Below are positions 7,485 through 14,979 of a stretch of DNA of 37,669 nucleotides, piece after piece. The number at the start of each line of letters is the position of its first letter. The stretch's first letter is position 1. The notes beneath the pieces were generated by a model, which searched no databases, had not been told where the DNA came from, and saw nothing but the letters and a program-made list of their open reading frames with translations. The DNA is from Chloroflexota bacterium. Lineage in GTDB: Bacteria; Chloroflexota; Anaerolineae; Anaerolineales; Villigracilaceae. The stretch lies in assembly GCA_021795965.1 (NCBI GenBank), contig JAJYOU010000019.1, forward strand, positions 1 through 37,669. Reading direction: 5' to 3'. The translations under genes and the position numbers were made by a program.

Positions 7485-8180
7485 ATGACAACCATTGCCG
7501 CTTTGGTCCCCATGCGTCACCACAGCCAGCGAATCCCAGGGAAAAATTACCGCCAGCTGGCTGGTAAACCCCTCTACCAGCATATTATCGAGACATTGCT
7601 GGATGTTCCCCAAATTTCAACCATTCTTGTTGATACTGATTCAGAACCGATCAAGCAGGGTCTTAAGCAGAATTTTCCCCAGGTTCAAATCATCGATCGC
7701 CCCGATTATCTTCGGGCAGATGCGATATCCATGAATGAAATCCTCGCTTATGATACGTCTCAAATCAAGGCGGATTTTTACCTGCAGACTCACAGCACAA
7801 ATCCCCTCCTGACCGCTGTCACGTTATCGAATGGCATCCAGGCTTTTCTTTCCCAATACCCCGCTTTTGACTCAATGTTTTCAGTCACCCGGCTTCAAAC
7901 CCGTTTATGGGATGGTTTAACCCGGGCGATTAACCACAACCCGGCGATTCTGCTCCAAACCCAGGATCTTCCTCCCGTTTTTGAAGAAAATTCCTGCTTT
8001 TATCTTTTTACAAGGGAAAATTTACTCAGCAGGCGTAACCGCCTGGGCGAACGTCCATTCATGTTCGAAACACCCCGTCTCGAAGCTGTGGATATCGATG
8101 AAGAAGTTGATTTTCAGATGGCTGATATTCTACTGAAAACCAGAAGTGCAGATTTAAAAAATAAATCGGTGAACGAATGA
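7485..8180 (+). CDS. Second CMP-sugar cytidylyltransferase (NeuA-like, unfused)
   Basis: Single-domain cytidylyltransferase of 231 aa. The open frame runs further upstream, but the real start is ATG 7485: it has a GTGAGG ribosome site, begins just after the previous stop, and puts the family motif at the N-terminus. The CTP-binding motif is PMRHHSQRIPGKN (9-21), a NeuA/KdsB-type variant, followed by LVDTDSE (about 46-52) and LQTHSTNPLL (about 99-108). It lacks the HAD domain of the protein at 798 and is divergent from it, so the locus holds two different CMP-sugar activating enzymes. It may activate a second nonulosonic acid or a related sugar. Its stop overlaps the next start as ATGA. Confidence 0.8.
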   Translation: MTTIAALVPMRHHSQRIPGKNYRQLAGKPLYQHIIETLLDVPQISTILVDTDSEPIKQGLKQNFPQVQIIDRPDYLRADAISMNEILAYDTSQIKADFYLQTHSTNPLLTAVTLSNGIQAFLSQYPAFDSMFSVTRLQTRLWDGLTRAINHNPAILLQTQDLPPVFEENSCFYLFTRENLLSRRNRLGERPFMFETPRLEAVDIDEEVDFQMADILLKTRSADLKNKSVNE

Positions 8181-10246
8181 CCGAAAAAAGCCCAAAGGTT
8201 CGTGATCTTGAACCCTGGCTGAGCGCTGGATTCATCATCATCGCCACACTTCTGGTCTATGGAATTTCCATCCCCTGGTTGGGATTTTATCACGATGACT
8301 GGTACATGCTCTGGGCGGGGCAGTCGAAAGACGGGCTGAACGCAATCATCCGGCTCTTCCAGACAGATCGTCCCCTGATTGGCTGGACTTTTGCTTTTTT
8401 ATACAAATTTTTCGCTGCCAGGGTTCTGCTCTGGCAGGTTTTCGCCCTGGTACTGAAGATTCTCACGGGTCTTTCAGTTTTCTGGTTATTAAGGTTGGTC
8501 CTGCCCAGGGAGCGCCTGGTTACTTTCATTGCCGCGCTCCTTTTTGTACTTTACCCCGGCTTTTTCCAGCAGCCGGTTGCGGCAACATTTTGTATCGATC
8601 TGCTGGGTTTGAATGCGATTTTTATTTCCATTTCATTAACAATTTTTTCGATTAAGACACCTAACCGGATATTAAAGATCCTGGCAATCCTGGTCGCCGT
8701 GATCCTGGGACTGGTTAACCTCGGTTTGTATGAAGCCACCATAGGTTTGGAAGTCGTTCGATGGGCATTAGTCTGGTGGACCCTGAAACAAAAGGATCAG
8801 CTTGAGCAGGAAAATGCTGCCAGTTCAACCAGAGTCAAAGGTCGTTCCTTTCATTCTTTTCTTAAAGCAGCCCAAAACCTTGCGCCTTATTTGCTTATGC
8901 TCATGGGGTATCTCTACTGGCGCTTGTTTATCTTTGTCAGCATCCGCAAGGCAACCAGTGTCAGTGCGCTTTTATCTGATTATTCCAGCAACCCGCTCTA
9001 TAGTTTCGTCCAGATTGCAACCGGATACATTAAAGATTTGCTTGAGACAATTCTTTTTGCCTGGTTCGTCCCTTTTTACCAGTTTACTGCGAGCGGTCGT
9101 TTCAATACATTTTTGGAAGCCGCGGGGATCGCAGGGATTGTGTTGGCGCTTTGTGGCGGATATTTTGCCTGGTGCCGGCATGCCGGGCAGAATGATGTTT
9201 CGGAAAATGGATTGGATAGTTTGCTCTGGCTGGGTTTGATCGCTGTCATCGTTCCCCAGGCGGTTATCAATATACTCGGGAGAAATGTCATTTTCAGCAG
9301 CCAGTGGGACCGCTATACCACTCAATCCATGCTTGGTGTGGCAATCCTGATCAGCGCAGGTATATTTAAGTTTTTGCGGGGAAATTTTCGCTGGGTTGTA
9401 CTGGGCTTTTTAATCAGCTTTGCAGTAATGACTCAAATTCACAGCGCAGCCTACTATGCTCGATTCTGGGAATATGAGCGAAATGTCATCTGGCAATTAT
9501 CCTGGCGGGCGCCAGGATTTCAACCTGATACCACCCTCATTGTTTCCCTGCCCGAAGGAGATCGGCTGGCTGAGGAATATGAAATTTGGGGACCGGTGAA
9601 TATGGCTTATTATCCGGGACAGCCCCTGCAGGTAACCGGACAAGTGCCCAACCCCACCCTGATCCTCGATTTGAATGCGAAAACCCTGGACAAAAGAACC
9701 GTCCGGAACATTAATGTCCGGCGGGATTATGGAAAGGCGTTGGTCTTATCGATTCCTTTTTACGGGGCATGCCTGCACGTGCTGGATGGCAACCAGCTTT
9801 CTTTGCCATTCAGCGAAGATGGGTTGATCAAGGAAATCGCATCCTATTCGAACATCAACCTGATCAACACAGCTGCAACCCCCATCCAGCCCCAGGTTTC
9901 ACTTTTCGGTGCCGAACCGGTTCACGATTGGTGTTATTTTTACCAAAAGATCGGATATTTTAACCAGGCAGGCAATCCACAGGAAGCCGCCAGGCTGGCT
10001 GACGAAGCTCGCCAGGCAGGTCTGAAGCCTGCGGATGAATCTGAATGGATCGTGCTGGTGACTGCCTACATTAACTCGGGACAATTTGAAAAAGCCAGAG
10101 CCGTCGTTGCAGAAATTGACAAAGATCAGCGAAAATATATTTGTCTGCAATCCAGCCAGTGGAACTCCAGTGATTCAAATCTCAATCCTGCATCCCTCGC
10201 CAATACTGCCCAGCTGCATACAGTTTTGTGCGGCAGCACGAATTAA
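8177..10246 (+). CDS. Large polytopic membrane protein, GT-C-like, with C-terminal soluble domain (copy A)
   Basis: A 689-aa protein with many hydrophobic segments from residue 16 to about 430, then a soluble C-terminal region. The first extracytoplasmic loop has YHDDWYM (His39, Asp40, Asp41, Trp42); acidic residues in this loop are characteristic of GT-C polyprenyl-phosphate-sugar transferases. The soluble part has WGPVNMAYYPGQ, then CLHVLDGNQ (Cys532) and HDWCYFYQK (His583, Trp585, Cys586), followed by helical TPR-like sequence. The tandem gene at 10247 carries these motifs at the same residue numbers. The start overlaps the cytidylyltransferase stop (ATGA). It probably works on the outer face of the membrane, transferring or modifying glycan. 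I do not recognise a named family, and the GT-C assignment rests on topology and the loop motif. Confidence 0.65.
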   Translation: MTEKSPKVRDLEPWLSAGFIIIATLLVYGISIPWLGFYHDDWYMLWAGQSKDGLNAIIRLFQTDRPLIGWTFAFLYKFFAARVLLWQVFALVLKILTGLSVFWLLRLVLPRERLVTFIAALLFVLYPGFFQQPVAATFCIDLLGLNAIFISISLTIFSIKTPNRILKILAILVAVILGLVNLGLYEATIGLEVVRWALVWWTLKQKDQLEQENAASSTRVKGRSFHSFLKAAQNLAPYLLMLMGYLYWRLFIFVSIRKATSVSALLSDYSSNPLYSFVQIATGYIKDLLETILFAWFVPFYQFTASGRFNTFLEAAGIAGIVLALCGGYFAWCRHAGQNDVSENGLDSLLWLGLIAVIVPQAVINILGRNVIFSSQWDRYTTQSMLGVAILISAGIFKFLRGNFRWVVLGFLISFAVMTQIHSAAYYARFWEYERNVIWQLSWRAPGFQPDTTLIVSLPEGDRLAEEYEIWGPVNMAYYPGQPLQVTGQVPNPTLILDLNAKTLDKRTVRNINVRRDYGKALVLSIPFYGACLHVLDGNQLSLPFSEDGLIKEIASYSNINLINTAATPIQPQVSLFGAEPVHDWCYFYQKIGYFNQAGNPQEAARLADEARQAGLKPADESEWIVLVTAYINSGQFEKARAVVAEIDKDQRKYICLQSSQWNSSDSNLNPASLANTAQLHTVLCGSTN

Positions 10247-12289
10247 TTGATTCGGAAATCTTTCGCCGTGACCCAAATGGAAAAAACGCGCAGTAGTCTG
10301 ATGTCATTTACCAGGCGTCACTCTGCCTGGATCGCTCCAATTCTTTTTTTTATCCTTGCCGGATTGATTTATCTTCCCCTCGTCAACCAGTTTGGTTTTT
10401 TTCATGACGACTGGTATTTGATGTATGACGCGCATGTTAAAGGACCAGCCTTTTTCTCAACCGTATTTGCCAGCGACCGACCAACGCGTGCATTTCTTCA
10501 ATATGCCTTGTATATTCTTTTCGGTGAAAAGTTAATTTTTTACAATATCAGCGCCTATCTCTTTCGTGTGACAGGTGCACTGGTACTCTGGAAAATTTTC
10601 GAAATGGTCTGGCCGGATAATAAGCGCGCCAACCTTTTTGCAGGCGCCCTCTTTCTGATCTATCCAGGGTTTTTATCCCAGCCAAACGCAGTCGATTTCC
10701 AGGCGCACCTCTTCAGTTTAATGCTGGCTTTGTTTTCCATCAGCCTCAGTCTAAAAGCTTGCCTCACAGAAAATCGATTTGCTCGTTGGACGATGGCGAT
10801 CGCATCCATTTTGCTCGGATGGTGCTACCTTGGTCTGATGGAGTATTTTATTGGACTGGAAGTCTTTCGTTTTGGACTGATCGGCTTAATGTTCTGGCGC
10901 AAACAGTCCAAACCTTTTCATTTATTTCTGCAAAGTTTTGCCCGGCATGCCCTGGTTTTTGCCCTGAGCCCGGCAGTTTTTTTGATCTGGCGTCTTTTTT
11001 ATTTTAAAAGTGAGCGGCGAGCCACAGACCCGGGCGCACAAATCGGTTTGATCTTATCTTCACCATTGTCCACCGGATTAAAATGGCTGATCACCCTGGC
11101 GCAGGATGCCATCAATGTGCTTATTACAGCCTGGGTTTTACCGCTTTATAACCTTGCTTTTGGACTGCGGTTGCGCGACCTTTTACCCGCGATCCTGGTT
11201 GGTTTGATCGCCGCTTTAATAATCTGGTTCCTTTGGACAATTTGGGACGATCAAAGTGAACACTGGCTGAGCGAGGTATTGGTCATCGGGATCGTGACGG
11301 CGGCTGGCGGCTTAATCCCGGTAATTTTGGCGAACCGTCATGTGGATTTCGCCAATTATTCGCGCTACACTCTGCCAGCCCTGGCAGGCGCTGTTTTGCT
11401 GGTAAGCGCATTGCTCACACAGGTGCGTTCGGCATTCCTGTGGAATTTCCTGATAATTTTCCTGGCGGTTAGTGCCGGCATGACTCATTATGCAAACGGT
11501 GTCAATGCTGCAGCCGAAGCCCAGGCTACCAGGAATTTCTGGTGGCAGGTGGCGTGGCGCGTTCCAATGCTGCAAAAAGGGACCACTCTCGTGGCAGATT
11601 ACCCTTCCATCGCAATTCAGGAGGACTATTTCGTCTGGGGACCGGCAAACCAGATTTATTATCCCCAGGCGCAAACCGGCGACCTGGTACAGGTGCCCAT
11701 CACAGCCTTTGTTCTCACACCTCAGAATGCAAATGCCATCAGTGTCGGGCGCGGGCAGGATGTTCAAATCCGGCGCGGTAATGAAACTGTATCCAGCTAC
11801 AACAATGTGCTGGTCATCAGCCAACCCGCCGACAACGCCTGCGTTCGCGCCTTGGATGGAAATCAACCCGAAATCTCTGAAAATGACCGCCCGGAAATAA
11901 TGCAGGTTGCAGCCTCCTCCCGGATTGGTAATATCCAGCCAGAGGGGAAAGCGCCGCTCCTGCCCCTCGAATATTTCAAACAGGAACCCCTGCATGGTTG
12001 GTGTTATTATTACGAGAAAGCCAGTCTGGCCCGCCAGGCAGGTGATTGGAAAAGTGTGGATGCACTCGGGGAAAAAGCTCTCGCCGAAGGTTTCTATCCA
12101 TCGGATAAAATTGAATGGATGCCATTCTTGCAAGCTTACACAATTTTGGGTAAAAAGGATAAACTGCGTCCTTTCGTAAGTATTTTAGGCGAAGACCCAT
12201 TCATCCAAAAGCAAGCCTGTACCATACTTTCAGCAAGCGCAGCAAATACTGACATGCTTGCCATTATCAAGGAAGATTTTTGTAAATAA
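10247..12289 (+). CDS. Large polytopic membrane protein, GT-C-like, with C-terminal soluble domain (copy B)
   Basis: A 680-aa paralogue of the preceding gene. The first loop has FFHDDWYLMY (His53, Asp54, Asp55, Trp56), many membrane segments follow to about residue 430, and the soluble tail has WGPANQIYYPQAQ, CVRALDGNQ (Cys532) and HGWCYYYEK (His583, Trp585, Cys586), then a TPR-like helical end (SLARQAGDWKSVDALGEKAL). The start called here is TTG 10247, touching the previous stop. ATG 10277 (residue 11) is an alternative, and no strong ribosome site distinguishes them. Overall identity to copy A is moderate, so the duplication is not recent. The two could act on successive sugars or form a heteromer. 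Function is unknown beyond probable glycan transfer at the outer membrane face of the cell membrane. Confidence 0.65.
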   Translation: MIRKSFAVTQMEKTRSSLMSFTRRHSAWIAPILFFILAGLIYLPLVNQFGFFHDDWYLMYDAHVKGPAFFSTVFASDRPTRAFLQYALYILFGEKLIFYNISAYLFRVTGALVLWKIFEMVWPDNKRANLFAGALFLIYPGFLSQPNAVDFQAHLFSLMLALFSISLSLKACLTENRFARWTMAIASILLGWCYLGLMEYFIGLEVFRFGLIGLMFWRKQSKPFHLFLQSFARHALVFALSPAVFLIWRLFYFKSERRATDPGAQIGLILSSPLSTGLKWLITLAQDAINVLITAWVLPLYNLAFGLRLRDLLPAILVGLIAALIIWFLWTIWDDQSEHWLSEVLVIGIVTAAGGLIPVILANRHVDFANYSRYTLPALAGAVLLVSALLTQVRSAFLWNFLIIFLAVSAGMTHYANGVNAAAEAQATRNFWWQVAWRVPMLQKGTTLVADYPSIAIQEDYFVWGPANQIYYPQAQTGDLVQVPITAFVLTPQNANAISVGRGQDVQIRRGNETVSSYNNVLVISQPADNACVRALDGNQPEISENDRPEIMQVAASSRIGNIQPEGKAPLLPLEYFKQEPLHGWCYYYEKASLARQAGDWKSVDALGEKALAEGFYPSDKIEWMPFLQAYTILGKKDKLRPFVSILGEDPFIQKQACTILSASAANTDMLAIIKEDFCK

Positions 12290-12291
12290 CC

Positions 12292-13248
12292 ATGCCCACC
12301 ATCCTTTTTTCTGCTCCTTACATGCTCCCATTTACGGAGCGTTTTCGCCCGGTTTTTGAAAAATTTGGGATCGACTTGATCATTCCCGAAGTGCATGAAC
12401 GCCTCGAAGAAGCGGACATTCTCAAGTTTGCCGGTCAGTTTGACGGCGCCATCTGTGGAGACGATCGTTACACTCCCCGCGTCCTTGAAGCCTGTGCCCC
12501 TCGCCTAAAAATTATTTCAAAATGGGGGACCGGGATTGATTCCATACATTCTGAGACTTGTGACCGGCTGGGAATCAAAATTGGACGAACTCCAAATGCT
12601 TTTACCATGCCGGTGGCAGATACTGTCATGGCTTACATTTTGGCATTTTCGCGCCGGCAGCCATGGATGGACCGTGCCATGAAGCAAGGCGAATGGGAAA
12701 AAATTCCCGGCAAGGCCCTGCATGAGCAGGCACTTGGAATTATAGGTGTCGGCTCAATCGGAAAAACACTTGCCCGGCGCGCGAGGGCTTTCGGCATGAA
12801 AATTTTCGGGACAGATATCATCGAAATTGATCATGTCTTCATTGCCGAAACAGGGATCCAGATGACCAACCTTGAATCCCTGCTGGCAAATTCAGATTAC
12901 ATCTCAATCAACTGTGATCTCAACCCCACCTCCCACCATTTGATCAATTCTCGCAGCCTGGCGCATGCCAGGTCATCAGCGATACTGATCAACACTGCCC
13001 GCGGTCCAATTGTCAAGGAGGACGATCTGATCCATGCCCTTCAAACGAAAAAACTCGGCGGAGCCGCGCTGGATGTATTTGAGGTTGAACCGCTTCCGGC
13101 TGACAGTCCTTTGATCCGGATGGATAATGTGATGATGGCGCCCCATAATGCAAATTCCAGTCCTGCCGCCTGGGAGAGGGTCCACTGGAATACGATTAAA
13201 AATTTACTTGACGGGTTAAATATCGCGCATGGAGAACTGGGCGAATGA
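12292..13248 (+). CDS. D-2-hydroxyacid dehydrogenase (phosphoglycerate dehydrogenase-like)
   Basis: NAD-dependent D-isomer 2-hydroxyacid dehydrogenase, 318 aa. The split substrate domain surrounds a Rossmann domain with GIIGVGSIGK (glycines 152, 154, 157). Catalytic residues are visible as Arg237 in NTARGPIV, Glu266 in DVFEVEPLP, and His285 in APHNAN. There is no C-terminal ACT or ASB regulatory domain, so it is shorter than housekeeping SerA and unlikely to be serine-feedback-regulated in the classic way. It starts 2 bases after the membrane-protein stop and sits just upstream of an SDR gene. In this locus it may make or use a hydroxyacid substituent or sugar acid. That role is inference, and the exact substrate is unknown. 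Confidence 0.85.
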   Translation: MPTILFSAPYMLPFTERFRPVFEKFGIDLIIPEVHERLEEADILKFAGQFDGAICGDDRYTPRVLEACAPRLKIISKWGTGIDSIHSETCDRLGIKIGRTPNAFTMPVADTVMAYILAFSRRQPWMDRAMKQGEWEKIPGKALHEQALGIIGVGSIGKTLARRARAFGMKIFGTDIIEIDHVFIAETGIQMTNLESLLANSDYISINCDLNPTSHHLINSRSLAHARSSAILINTARGPIVKEDDLIHALQTKKLGGAALDVFEVEPLPADSPLIRMDNVMMAPHNANSSPAAWERVHWNTIKNLLDGLNIAHGELGE

Positions 13249-13308
13249 ACAACCTCCGGGAAAAATTGATCTCAGGCAGAAGGAATTCCTGGAGTGAAGG
13301 AGAATCAC

Positions 13309-14073
13309 ATGCAAAAACAAAATAAGACTGTCCTGATTACCGGTGCAGGCGGTGGAATTGGCCGGGCAACGGTGGAACTTTTTGCAGAAAAAGGCTGGAG
13401 AGTGATCGGTGTTGATCGTGCTCCCTATGGAGATGGCTTTCCAGGAAATGGAAGTTTTATCCAGGCTGATATCTCGCACACTGCTGAACTCGAAAAAATC
13501 TTCACAGAAATACAGGCATCCACACCTTCCCTGGGTGCGCTGATTAATAATGCGGCGGTCCAGGTGGCAAAACCCCTGGTTGAAACCACGGTCGAAGAAT
13601 GGGATGGGGTCATGGCATCCAACCTGCGCTCTGCCTTCCTCTTTATGAAGCTGACATATCCACTATTCAAGGCAGCGGCAGGCGGAGCCATCGTGAATGT
13701 CTCTTCGGTTCATGCAATCCAGACCTCGATGAATATTGCCGCTTATGCTGCCAGCAAAGGCGGCTTACTGGCTCTGACGCGTGCCATGGCAATTGAATTT
13801 GCCTCCGATAATATTCGCGTGAATGCGATCCTGCCGGGAGCGGTCGATACACCCATGCTGCGGGCGGGTTTGGACCGCGGGCATGTTGGAAAGGGAGACA
13901 TGCAATCGCGCCTCGATAACCTGGCGCGAAAAACGGTCAATGGACGGGTCGGCAAGCCATCAGAAATTGCCCATGCAATTTATTTCCTGGCGGATAATGA
14001 GCAATCATCCTTCATGACCGGTCAGGCGATGGTGGTGGATGGTGGTGCAACCGCACGTCTGAGCACGGAATGA
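13309..14073 (+). CDS. SDR-family oxidoreductase
   Basis: Classical short-chain dehydrogenase/reductase of 254 aa. The Rossmann motif is TGAGGGIG (11-18), with INNAAVQ near 79, the catalytic Ser in VNVSSVHA (132-133), and the catalytic pair Tyr146/Lys150 in YAASK. I chose ATG 13309 over the in-frame GTG 13294 because an AAGGAG ribosome site (13297-13302) sits six bases before it. It belongs to the same family as the partial SDR at the window start but is clearly a different member. Together with the adjacent hydroxyacid dehydrogenase it forms a redox pair within the glycan locus. Substrate unknown. Confidence 0.9.
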   Translation: MQKQNKTVLITGAGGGIGRATVELFAEKGWRVIGVDRAPYGDGFPGNGSFIQADISHTAELEKIFTEIQASTPSLGALINNAAVQVAKPLVETTVEEWDGVMASNLRSAFLFMKLTYPLFKAAAGGAIVNVSSVHAIQTSMNIAAYAASKGGLLALTRAMAIEFASDNIRVNAILPGAVDTPMLRAGLDRGHVGKGDMQSRLDNLARKTVNGRVGKPSEIAHAIYFLADNEQSSFMTGQAMVVDGGATARLSTE

Positions 14074-14117
14074 AGTATTTTCAAAACCTTTTCCACCCTG
14101 GGTTGAAATTCATTTAA

Positions 14118-14960
14118 ATGAACATGAAACAATCTCTCAAGAACACCTCCCTTTGGCCTTTTATTCGCGATACCTTTATCGGCATTCGCGACCTGCCCCA
14201 ATTGCCGGCGGCTTACCTGCATCCATGGAGGCAGACTGCAATCCGCCGAATGAAAGATTACAAGGATGTTTATCGCGGTAAGCGGGCTTTTATCATTGGG
14301 AATGGACCCAGCCTGAAACTAACCGACTTGAGCAAACTCAAGAATGAGATTACTTTTGGGATGAACCGGATCTACCTGATGTTCCCCGAGCTGGGATTCA
14401 AAACGACCTTTCTCTCAGTGGTTAATGACCTGGTGATCGAACAGACGGCTTCAGACCTGGCTTCCCTGGAAATTCCAAAATTTATCACCTGGCGCTCGCG
14501 CAGGTATTTTGACAAATCCCGCTTCTCTGATCCCAATGACCCCCAACTCCCGACATTTTTATACACAACTTATGACGCACCAGGTTTTTCCCGCGATGTT
14601 AGCGGAAGAATCTGGGAAGGGGCTACCGTGACTTACGTCACGATGCAGATTGCCTTCCATATGGGGTTTGATGAAGTGATCCTGATCGGTGTCGACCATA
14701 ATTACACCACCACGGGCAAACCCAATACCACTGTCACCTCCGAAGGCGATGATCCGAACCACTTTTCCAGTCAATACTTTGGGAAAGGTTTTCGCTGGCA
14801 GCTGCCAGATTTGGAAACTTCAGAAATTGCCTACAAGATGGCTCGCCAGGCTTATGAAAACGCGGGTCGAAAAATTGTGGATGCCACCATTGGTGGAAAA
14901 CTGACTATTTTTGAAAAAGTCGAATATAAAAGTTTATTCAAGACTGAATCTTCAGCCTGA
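14118..14960 (+). CDS. DUF115 / MptE-like protein
   Basis: A 280-aa protein with the DUF115 (6-hydroxymethylpterin diphosphokinase MptE-like) signature: RAFIIGNGPSL (57-66), TFGMNRIYLMFPELGF (about 79-94) and DEVILIGVDHNY (185-196). Homologous domains occur in archaeal MptE and in Maf-type flagellin glycosylation proteins that handle nonulosonic acids, so a role with the CMP-activated sugars here is plausible. That link is established for Maf relatives but inferred for this gene. Start is ATG 14118, with ATG 14124 as an alternative. It is followed 19 bases later by the first GT-C/GT2 module. Confidence 0.75.
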   Translation: MNMKQSLKNTSLWPFIRDTFIGIRDLPQLPAAYLHPWRQTAIRRMKDYKDVYRGKRAFIIGNGPSLKLTDLSKLKNEITFGMNRIYLMFPELGFKTTFLSVVNDLVIEQTASDLASLEIPKFITWRSRRYFDKSRFSDPNDPQLPTFLYTTYDAPGFSRDVSGRIWEGATVTYVTMQIAFHMGFDEVILIGVDHNYTTTGKPNTTVTSEGDDPNHFSSQYFGKGFRWQLPDLETSEIAYKMARQAYENAGRKIVDATIGGKLTIFEKVEYKSLFKTESSA

Positions 14961-14979
14961 AACAGGATAACAACCCCCC

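Noticed and set aside
11312-12133. 273-codon antisense open frame opposite the second tandem membrane protein
   Set aside because: Opposite a gene whose paralogue conserves the + strand motifs at this very place; no ribosome site and no recognisable domain.
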